Below are positions 57,583 to 64,000 of a DNA stretch of 64,000 bases, in pieces (position 1 is the stretch's first letter; each line of letters opens with the position of its first letter). Below the pieces are notes generated by a model. The model ran no database searches, was not told the DNA's origin, and saw nothing but the letters and a program-made list of their open reading frames with translations. This DNA is from Methanosphaera sp. (GTDB lineage: Archaea; Methanobacteriota; Methanobacteria; Methanobacteriales; Methanobacteriaceae): the NCBI GenBank assembly GCA_017430835.1, contig JAFRMD010000095.1, forward strand, positions 21,947 to 85,946, given 5' to 3'. A program made the translations under genes and the position numbers.

Positions 57583-58246
57583 TTGTATTTATTTCTGGTT
57601 CTTTATAAGTGTCTCCAGAATACTCGTTTTCTTCTGTGACAATTTTTATCAGTTCATGTACTTCTTCATCATATGGTATTTTAAATCCTATTGCTCCGCC
57701 CGCTTCTTCAATTTCTATGTTGTTCATGTTCCAGTTGTTTTCTTCTCGTCCATTATTCATTACGTACCATATGCTATTTTTCATTATGATATATAAATGT
57801 CCCCCACCATAGTAATTATTGTCTCTGAAACTATTTGTTGGGTCATAAACTATTTGTGCTGCCTTTAATAGGTTGGATAGTTTTTGTTTTGGTCTTTTTG
57901 CTGAGAAGAATATTTCCTCCAATTTCAGTTGAGCTTCTTCCTTGATTTTTCTCTGTTTATCAAATTCTTCTCTTTGTTTTTGTCTATCTTCATCTTGTTT
58001 ATCCAAGGTTTCTACAATTCCTAATGCTTCCTCTACTTTATTAACATTTTCTCTTGTACACATCCAACCGTGAGGATCTCCAGATATTTGCATTACATCT
58101 TCAAAACTGGCTGGTGAAAAATGTTGCATATATGGTTTTACTTTTTCCAAGTCTTCATCTGAAATGTCTTTATTTATAGCATATAACATTCCAAATTCTG
58201 GTGAATGACATTTTTCAATTAATTTTAATGGTTTTTCTTCATCCAT
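57560..58246 (-). CDS. Unknown protein, tandem paralog A
   Basis: 228 residues from ATG 58246, which follows a strong GGGAGG; the longer frame from 58273 is unlikely. It has the same segments as paralog B: PLKLIEKCHSPEFGMLYAI, DPHGWMCTRENVNKVEEALG, a charged coiled region, AQIVYDPTNSF, SIWYVMNNGREENNWNMNNI, IPYDEEVHELIKIVTEENEY. It adds a C-terminal tail ending GGSCGI. No catalytic motif recognised. The central WY..NNGR and invariant GWMCT look functionally constrained. Confidence 0.7.
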   Translation of the reverse strand: MDEEKPLKLIEKCHSPEFGMLYAINKDISDEDLEKVKPYMQHFSPASFEDVMQISGDPHGWMCTRENVNKVEEALGIVETLDKQDEDRQKQREEFDKQRKIKEEAQLKLEEIFFSAKRPKQKLSNLLKAAQIVYDPTNSFRDNNYYGGGHLYIIMKNSIWYVMNNGREENNWNMNNIEIEEAGGAIGFKIPYDEEVHELIKIVTEENEYSGDTYKEPEINTNGGSCGI

Positions 58247-58430
58247 AAAAAAACCTCCCTTATTTAGAGTCAAGTATTTAAATATTCTTAATTACTATTA
58301 TTTTTAAAGGAGATATTATTAATATTTTATATTTTAAGTAATATTTTTGTAAAAATAACAATAAGTAATTTTGAAATTTTATCAAAAAAAATTAAAAATA
58401 GAGGGTGGGTTATTAAATATATGTTTTTGG

Positions 58431-59852
58431 TTAAATTTTTATAGGATACTGAGTATAAGTGTTTGTTCTTTCCTTGATTGTTTTGAAATTTTGGTCAACC
58501 AATAGTTTTCCATTTTTAAATACTGTCTTTAATTCATCCTGTCCATCAGCAGTTATTGGTAGGGTATTGAATGTATTTCCATTTTTAACTAATTTGAATC
58601 TGCCTTTTTTAGATTTTTTACTGCTGTCTAAAGGTTTTTTAAATATGTCAAACCATTTTCCATTTCTGTATTGTGCTGAACATTTGAAAGCATTTCTTTG
58701 AGTATCCCTAGTGGTAGAAGTATGTAATCCGCCACCCATACCGAATATTATGTTTTCTGCAGCCCATCCATTTGTTTTCATACCAAATAATATATCTCTG
58801 ATTTTATGATAGTTCAGTCCGTCACCCCAAAGTAATCCAACATTAGCATCCACTAGTTTATATCCTTCCACGGTAAGCGTTGTTCCAAATCCTTCACCAA
58901 TAATTTCTAAACAGTCAATGGTTGTAGATACTGGTTCACCACTATCTGGTCTGAAAACAATTTTATTTCCATTATCTTTATTAAGAAAATTTTGTATCTC
59001 GTCATTTAATAAATGTCCGTCTAAACAGGCATTTTGAAGGAAGTTTCTGTAATTATAACTATCAATAACAATGGATAAAATGCCGTTTTTTGCATGTTTT
59101 ACGACGTTGATTGCTTGTTGCATCTCATTTTCCATACCTTGTGAGGTCATTACACTATGTTCGGTTGCCTGAACTGAAAATCCTTCTATACTATTGTCAT
59201 TATAATAATTTATTGGAACTGACAATGCAGGTATTGTATCGGTTCCTGCAAAACTTAACAGATGAGCAGATCCACATAATTTGGCTGATTCGGTTGTTGT
59301 TGCTCCTCTGAAACCAAAATCGTGCAACATGAAATCAAGATTGTTTTTTGATGAACCAGTTACTTCCAGATAAAAGTTACATAGCTTTTTTACTTCGGCA
59401 GATAATGTTGCTACTGTTGAAGGGTACCATACTTGCAGCAATAATGATTCAAGATAATTTGGCAACCAAAAACAGTGTTTATCAGTGTTTTCAACCGTCA
59501 TTAAAACATTGCCTACATCTACGGGCGTTCCTTCTGATACTGCTTTTATTTCTACTGGCAACTTTCCATCTAATTTTTCTACTATGTACATCCAATCTTC
59601 CGTATTGAATATATCTGGACCAATATGAGTATCTATAATATTTTTTGCTTCTTGAACTTTTTCTTCTGTAACTACTTTTCCTTCCAAATATTTTTTTAGG
59701 ATGTATTGTAAGCCGTAAAATATTGTTTTATTAAATTCTGCTCCAGTTCTGCTTTCCAAATATGAGTATATTTTCTCAGTATTTTCAGGATAGAAGTAGT
59801 GGTGTGTTACTTTATAACTATCCGTTAATAAGCAAATATTATCTTCAATCAT
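58431..59852 (-). CDS. nadV: Nicotinamide phosphoribosyltransferase (NadV/NAMPT type)
   Basis: Makes nicotinamide mononucleotide from nicotinamide and PRPP for NAD salvage. The 473-residue protein has LLTDSYKVTHHYFYPENTE at the N-terminus, FMLHDFGFRGATTTESA, SVQATEHSVMTS, VFRPDSGEP and IIFGMGGGLHTSTTRDTQ, all diagnostic of NAMPT. The start at 59852 (MIEDNICLL) follows GGGAGG; the frame opens further up but without support. The enzyme is uncommon in archaea, so gene transfer from bacteria or a virus is possible. Confidence 0.93.
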   Translation of the reverse strand: MIEDNICLLTDSYKVTHHYFYPENTEKIYSYLESRTGAEFNKTIFYGLQYILKKYLEGKVVTEEKVQEAKNIIDTHIGPDIFNTEDWMYIVEKLDGKLPVEIKAVSEGTPVDVGNVLMTVENTDKHCFWLPNYLESLLLQVWYPSTVATLSAEVKKLCNFYLEVTGSSKNNLDFMLHDFGFRGATTTESAKLCGSAHLLSFAGTDTIPALSVPINYYNDNSIEGFSVQATEHSVMTSQGMENEMQQAINVVKHAKNGILSIVIDSYNYRNFLQNACLDGHLLNDEIQNFLNKDNGNKIVFRPDSGEPVSTTIDCLEIIGEGFGTTLTVEGYKLVDANVGLLWGDGLNYHKIRDILFGMKTNGWAAENIIFGMGGGLHTSTTRDTQRNAFKCSAQYRNGKWFDIFKKPLDSSKKSKKGRFKLVKNGNTFNTLPITADGQDELKTVFKNGKLLVDQNFKTIKERTNTYTQYPIKI

Positions 59853-60335
59853 CCAATTTACCTCCCAATTAACATTTTTTTTTATGAAATATTTTGTAAT
59901 AATAAATTTTTTAGTAATTTCCAATTGTGAAATAACAATTTTTTTAATCGAATAATATTATTTTAAATCTAAAATGAATCAATAGAATGTGATTATGGAT
60001 TATCAATAAGTCCATAACAGTTATCAATAATCCATTTTTAAATTCTAATGTATACGCCAATACACATTTCTTATCCAGTTTAGAATAAATGTAATTTTTA
60101 GTATATTCTAATTCTTGGATAATTATAATTTTCATATTATAGTATATAAAGTTTGGCATTATTTATTTGTAAATAATTTTTATAATATTCCAAATGAGAT
60201 GTGTAAAATATATCTATTTGATTAATTTTCATCCAATTTTTCAGTTTAACAGAACAAAAAACATTAGATCTATATTTTTCAAAATATATCCTAAAAGACA
60301 ATAATAATTTTAAATTAAAAAATAACAAAAAAAAG
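59853..60335. other. Non-coding stretch with minus-strand promoter and hairpin
   Basis: About 480 bases. Two AT-rich minus-strand frames (59944-60159 and 60137-60328) have no ribosome-binding site and no recognisable family, so they are not called genes. A good TATA box CTTTATATACTATA lies on the minus strand (60140-60153). Downstream, TGGATTAT (59996-60003) and ATAATCCA (60027-60034) form an 8-bp hairpin. A small transcript or a decayed gene is possible. Confidence 0.35.
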
Positions 60336-60632
60336 TTAAGCTGGTAAGCTATTTTGTGGTTCTATTTGTTTAAGAACTTCAATAAAATCATTATAATTTT
60401 CTTTCATCATATCTGTTAAGAAATATAACTTACCATATTTACCACCATATGATTCTATGAGGTTTACCTCTTTAAGTTTGTTAATATGGTGTTTAACAGT
60501 ACGATAGTTTAAATTTAATTCCTTTGATAATTGGTTAATATTATAAGGCTTTTCTTTGATTTTTTTGATAATCTTAACTCGGTTTTCAGAACCTTTGGTA
60601 CCTAATAATACCCATTGAAAAATTTTTTTCAT
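60336..60632 (-). CDS. Winged-helix (ArsR-like) transcription regulator
   Basis: 98 residues with a clear winged helix-turn-helix: NRVKIIKKIKEKPYNINQLSKELNLNYRTVKHHINKLKEVNLIES, then the wing GGKYGKLYFLT. It resembles small archaeal regulators of the ArsR/MarR-like kind. There are no cysteines for metal sensing. Target unknown; the empty 60633-61615 stretch upstream includes a promoter it might control. AGGAT precedes the ATG. Confidence 0.85.
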   Translation of the reverse strand: MKKIFQWVLLGTKGSENRVKIIKKIKEKPYNINQLSKELNLNYRTVKHHINKLKEVNLIESYGGKYGKLYFLTDMMKENYNDFIEVLKQIEPQNSLPA

Positions 60633-61056
60633 ATTACCAAATCCTAATTAATGTTTATTTTCATCCATATAAATAATTAACTTAAAATCAATACGGAAGA
60701 ATATTTTTATAAACTAATAATAATAAAGAAAAAGTCCTATTTTTTTAGATTAATATTTTAAAATAATTTCAAATGAAAAAAATGATTAATGATTCTCTTT
60801 AATTAACCTAGAACAAGATTGTTCATAATCCATGAAAGTATATAAATTTTTTTAAAGACAAATAAATTTTTTTAATAATGTACACAGAGTTTAGTTGAAA
60901 AATAATTAATTAAAATCTGAATTAATCTGAATATTTCTAAAAGAAATTTTTTTAAATATGAAGAAGAATTATTGTAAAAATCAATAGATTTATACTAAAT
61001 TTGTAATAAAATTGTATAACATATGTGACCAATAAGCAATTAATTTTGAAATAAGC

Positions 61057-61067
61057 CTTTATATACT
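61057..61067 (+). promoter_or_regulatory. TATA box without a downstream gene
   Basis: CTTTATATACT, the same core as the amtB TATA box. About 25 bases further is AGCAGGGAGG, a perfect Shine-Dalgarno, but only a seven-codon frame follows. GGTATA (61071-61076) and TATACC (61099-61104) could pair and hide the GGGAGG in the loop. Confidence 0.45.
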
Positions 61068-61200
61068 ACAGGTATAATATAATAGCAGGGAGGAATGGTA
61101 TACCCAAAAAAATTATGATATTTAATAATTTAGTTTAAAAGATACTATTAATCTCCATTATTAATAAATTAATATTTTAAGCCTCAAAAGAAAATTACGA

Positions 61201-61308
61201 GTGAAAAAATCTATTATCTGCTAAAAATTTTAATCAAATAAAAAAGATATTACTTAAAAAAAGAATGTATTACATTTATTGCCTCTTTAAATAAATAGAT
61301 TTTTTCAC
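61201..61308. repeat. Inverted repeat, 15-base arms
   Basis: GTGAAAAAATCTATT (61201-61215) and its exact complement AATAGATTTTTTCAC (61294-61308), separated by 78 bases. It could be the closing stem of an RNA started at the 61057 promoter, or the ends of a small non-autonomous element. No clear target duplication flanks it. Confidence 0.5.
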
Positions 61309-61615
61309 AATATTATTATTTTGAAAAAAAAAATTTCTATAGAAAAAATTTTAAATCAAATCTTTAATTGTTCTATTTTTCTAACAATCTATATTCCATA
61401 TATATCATGTACAAATCATTTTACATAAATACCAATACCTTCATTATACATGAAATGTTGATTGTTTATTCAATATGTTATCTTTAATTATAGTTTATTT
61501 TTAATAGGAAAATACTTCTTAATTAAAATGATTCCTATTGAAAAAGTCACCTAAAATACCACTAATAAAATCTAATATTTATCAAAAATAAATATTTAAC
61601 ATGAGGAGAGATATT

Positions 61616-62284
61616 ATGAAAATTTCATATTGGATTGATTTTAATTGTCCATACAGTTACATAGGACTTACCAGACTTAACAAAGCAATTGAAGAATTAA
61701 AATTAGAAGATGTTAAACTAGACGTTCACGCATATGAACTAGATCCATCAACATCAAAAGAACCAATCACTACTGACAAATTCCTATTAAGAAAATATAA
61801 CCTTGGAAAAAATGGCATTAAAGAAGAAATTGAAAAAATTGAAAAAATAGCCTCAGAAGATAACTTAACAATTAACTACAAGTCAACACCCTTCAGCAAT
61901 TCACGAGATGCACATAGGATAGTTAAATTAGCAAAACAATACAATAACCAGGAAATGATTAATTCGTTAGTATTAAAGCTATTTGAAGAACACTTCAAAA
62001 ATAACGTTAGTTTATCGGACAAAGAAAAATTGATTAATATCTCAACAAAATCAGGATTAAATAAAGATGAAATAATTAACGTTTTGGAAAGTAAGCAATT
62101 TGATTCAGAAGTAATTCTAGATGAAAGAGTAGCAAAAGATACCGGAATAAACGGAACACCATACTTTATTTTCAACAACAAATATCCCATTCCAGGTGCA
62201 TTACCAGTATCCGAATTTATTAATGTGCTAAAAAAAGTTAAATTTGAAGAAGATATTGTCAAAAAATATACATCAAAACAATAA
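61616..62284 (+). CDS. DsbA-family protein, FrnE-like
   Basis: 222 residues of the DsbA-like thioredoxin superfamily: ISYWIDFNCPYSYIGLTRLN at the N-terminus, a helical insertion (about 60-155), then VAKDTGINGTPYFIFNNKYPIPGA with the cis-proline loop. Only one cysteine (NCPYSYIG) occupies the active-site position, so it cannot form the usual CxxC disulfide and may act as an isomerase or glutathione-transferase-like enzyme. GGAGAG precedes ATG 61616. No signal peptide, so cytoplasmic. Confidence 0.85.
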   Translation: MKISYWIDFNCPYSYIGLTRLNKAIEELKLEDVKLDVHAYELDPSTSKEPITTDKFLLRKYNLGKNGIKEEIEKIEKIASEDNLTINYKSTPFSNSRDAHRIVKLAKQYNNQEMINSLVLKLFEEHFKNNVSLSDKEKLINISTKSGLNKDEIINVLESKQFDSEVILDERVAKDTGINGTPYFIFNNKYPIPGALPVSEFINVLKKVKFEEDIVKKYTSKQ

Positions 62285-62449
62285 CATCCAATAAAGCTTT
62301 CACAAAAAGAACAACTTTTACCCCTTAATTTTTTAAAGAAGTGCAAAACAATATTGTATCATAAAAAACACCCAATATCAAATATTCATTAGATAACTCC
62401 CAATGAAATCTATTATTTTTTTATTTAAAACAAAGTTTGAATAATAATT

Positions 62450-63211
62450 TCACGGATTGCAACGTTTACATCCAACAAATCCGCTGTTTACTGCTTCTTG
62501 TCGACTATTGAAGAACACTTTATTTTTTTCACTCATCTTACTTACTTCTGTACATCCTGATGAATGAAATTTATGAGAATTACTGTTTCCTATGTAACTA
62601 GCTGAACTACTACTAGAAGCTATATTATTTTGTGCAGAATCTGTTTTTATAGTATCTGATGTTGAAGTATCTGCAATAATATGATTATTACTTTGTGCAG
62701 AATTTCCAGCCCAACTATATGGTGAAAATTCACTTGGTGGAATGTACATTACTTCTGCAAGTCCTTCTTTTAGCAACATTTCATTAAGATTTTTACCATC
62801 AACTATAACGACTGCAAGTGTTCTACCATATTTATCAGTGTATTTTTTATCATCTCTATTAATTCCCACTTCCTTGTTTAAACAGAATTTTTTTACAAAC
62901 TCCTTTGAAGCTTGATAACCAGTAACACCTCGTTCAGGAGTGTTTACTCCAACAAATCGTATCTTTTTACCATTGTCCAGATATATTGTGTCTCCATCAA
63001 CAACAGTAGTACATACTCCCTTTTCTTCTACAGTTAAATATGTATCATTGTATTTATTTAGTATGTCTTGTGTTGAATATGAATCATAATAATTGTCAGG
63101 TATGTTATGTGTAAATCCTGTTCCTGTGTATGCTGATGGTGTAGACATTACTACAATTGACACCAAACATATCATTAACAGAAAGATAATATTTTTCCTT
63201 TTAATTTTCAC
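62450..63211 (-). CDS. Secreted thermonuclease (SNase) with Ada-like zinc motif
   Basis: 253 residues. An N-terminal signal anchor (IIFLLMICLVSIVVMS) is followed by a staphylococcal-nuclease domain at about 60-165: VVDGDTIYL, KIRFVGVNTPE (catalytic Arg and Glu; Asn at the usual Asp position, as in many relatives) and DKYGRTLAVV (second Arg). A Ser/Asn linker leads to a C-terminal motif SHKFHSSGC...GFVGCKRCNP, a small metal-binding domain related to the Ada N-terminus. Likely degrades extracellular nucleic acid. Start at GTG 63211 after AGGAG. Confidence 0.9.
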   Translation of the reverse strand: MKIKRKNIIFLLMICLVSIVVMSTPSAYTGTGFTHNIPDNYYDSYSTQDILNKYNDTYLTVEEKGVCTTVVDGDTIYLDNGKKIRFVGVNTPERGVTGYQASKEFVKKFCLNKEVGINRDDKKYTDKYGRTLAVVIVDGKNLNEMLLKEGLAEVMYIPPSEFSPYSWAGNSAQSNNHIIADTSTSDTIKTDSAQNNIASSSSSASYIGNSNSHKFHSSGCTEVSKMSEKNKVFFNSRQEAVNSGFVGCKRCNP

Positions 63212-63687
63212 CACACTCCTATAAATAATCTACTTTCTCAATGAAAAGTCTATTTATAGTCAAATTAGTACATGATAATAATTTTATAATCTTTTAATAT
63301 ATATTATGTTTTTTAATATTCATAAGCTTATTTAAAAGAATTACTTCAAATTATTGAACTTAAAAATAGATTAAACATCAATTTATTATGTTATTCTAAT
63401 AACTATTTTTTGGGAAGACTTGAAAAATAATAGGTGAAAATTTCAAAGTGAAAATATTTTATGAAAAAGTGTTTTGGGAATAATATATTATTCCATTTTA
63501 TTGTCATATTTTTTACTTCGCTATACGCACATATAACGAAGTAAAATTTAAAGTTAATATAAATCAAGTGCAATGACAAACAAAATTTTATTAAAATTAC
63601 AAAAATAAACTAGAACATATACATGTAATGATTTAAAAAAGATGTTTTATAACATTACAAAAAAATAAAAATATAAGAATAATAATC
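63212..63687. other. Intergenic region with two strong palindromes
   Basis: About 475 bases. GGAATAATATATTATTCC (63477-63494) is an 18-bp perfect palindrome. TTTTACTTCG (63511-63520) and CGAAGTAAAA (63537-63546) form a 10-bp stem with a 16-base loop. The second lies downstream of the minus-strand surface-protein gene and could be its terminator; either could be an operator for the nuclease gene. Confidence 0.45.
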
Positions 63688-64000
63688 TTATTTTTTTGTC
63701 AGGATTACTGTTGCTTTTCCGGCGTTATAACTTTTATTTGCTGCTACATTGTAGGTTACTTTATGTTTTCCTTTTTTAAGTTTTGAAGTATTGATAGTAG
63801 ATTTGATAACTCCTTTTTTGGCAGTGACTGTTTTAACTTTCTTAGAATCAACCTTAATCGTTACCTTAGAAGTACCAACAACATTCTTACCAAACTTATC
63901 AACAATCTTAGCTTTCAAAACAGCTTTAGACTTAGCAGTAACCTTAGAAGCCTTAACCTTAACAGCAGACTTCTTAACAATCACACCATTAGTTTTTGAA
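63688..64000 (-). CDS. Surface protein C-terminus with Ig-like repeat (N-terminus beyond window)
   Basis: The minus-strand frame is open to base 64000, so the N-terminal part lies outside. The visible ~103 residues are Lys/Val/Thr-rich and form one Ig-like module (ASKVTAKSKAVLKAKIVDKFG, VTIKVDSKKVKTVTAKKG, KGKHKVTYNVAANKSY), ending KATVILTKK. Repeats of this type build the large adhesin-like proteins of Methanosphaera and Methanobrevibacter. The module belongs to a different subtype from the repeats at 9273-12260. Confidence 0.8.
   Translation of the reverse strand, partial: SKTNGVIVKKSAVKVKASKVTAKSKAVLKAKIVDKFGKNVVGTSKVTIKVDSKKVKTVTAKKGVIKSTINTSKLKKGKHKVTYNVAANKSYNAGKATVILTKK

Larger units (their letters stand above)
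60633..61615. other. ~1 kb non-coding region with promoter and inverted repeat
   Basis: No frame longer than a few dozen codons. On the plus strand there is a TATA box CTTTATATACT (61057-61067) and, at the expected start, GGGAGG (61088-61093) followed by a seven-codon frame MVYPKKL. A 15-base inverted repeat lies at 61201-61308. The left third has three AAATTTTTTTAA tracts. It may hold a small RNA or the remains of a lost gene. Confidence 0.4.

Noticed and set aside
59944..60328. Two small minus-strand proteins (63 and 71 codons)
   Set aside because: No ribosome-binding sites, extreme AT codons and no recognisable family; best left as non-coding or decayed.
61201..61308. Insertion sequence or MITE
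   Set aside because: The arms are exact but there is no transposase fragment and no target-site duplication could be seen, so it is reported only as an inverted repeat.

Overview
The window is very AT-rich archaeal DNA. Gene content points to a methanogen of the order Methanobacteriales, most likely Methanosphaera or a close gut relative. The evidence is: archaeal/eukaryal-type ribosomal proteins (S6e, L24e, S28e, L7Ae), aIF5B, an Orc1/Cdc6 initiator, ether-lipid synthesis (DGGGP synthase), methanopterin synthesis (MptE), F420H2:NADP oxidoreductase, archaeal FBP aldolase/phosphatase, a pseudomurein-binding-repeat protein, and large Ser/Thr/Asn-rich surface proteins with Ig-like repeats. No tRNA, rRNA, CRISPR array or intact insertion sequence was recognised.

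Layout. 1-4062 (minus): translation cluster rpl7ae-rps28e-rpl24e-ndk-infB-rps6e. 4470-7746: membrane acyltransferase, DGGGP synthase and orc1/cdc6. 7747-8809: a G-rich repeat field that looks like a replication origin, beside cdc6. 8810-13961: the RNA-repair pair archease and rtcB, separated by an antisense ~3 kb surface-protein gene. 13968-16818: methylthio-nucleoside phosphorylase, nadA, and a membrane protein that seems to lack a normal start codon. 17222-20691: site-2-type protease, a double glycosyltransferase, aroE. 20998-26958: a tight operon hisS-hisI-PIN/ATPase/KH-TIM barrel-endA-trpS. 27032-27594: a decayed Cys-rich metal-binding gene. 29676-31503: CbiM, CbiN and CbiQ parts of a cobalt ECF transporter without the ATPase.

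31660-36829: pseudomurein-binding protein, RelE-like orphan, DRG GTPase, two tandem small-RNA-like units each with its own promoter, mptE, a class V aminotransferase. 37222-38797: amtB-glnK behind a perfect GGAA-N6-TTCC site, the NrpR operator form. 39011-43980: npdG, malate dehydrogenase, HEAT protein, an isopropylmalate/homoisocitrate-type dehydrogenase, fbp with an operator-like palindrome. 44067-46977: metX(-CBS) and metY for methionine synthesis. 47172-52785: accessory stretch with paired 16-bp palindromes, a long coiled-coil protein, an SF1 helicase, a short coiled-coil protein, a nitroreductase and a secreted protein. 52934-64000: DUF763 protein, cation/proton antiporter, GNAT, a tandem pair of unknown paralogs, NAMPT-type NadV, a winged-helix regulator, a ~1 kb non-coding stretch with a promoter and a long inverted repeat, a DsbA/FrnE protein, a secreted nuclease, and the C-terminus of another Ig-like surface protein.

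The most novel signals are the tandem sRNA-like units (34197-34547), the origin repeat array (8199-8520), the unexplained coiled-coil/helicase locus with its palindromes (47172-50415), and the unknown paralog pair (56935-58246). Many starts below were moved inside the longest ORF because a Shine-Dalgarno motif sits before the inner start codon.
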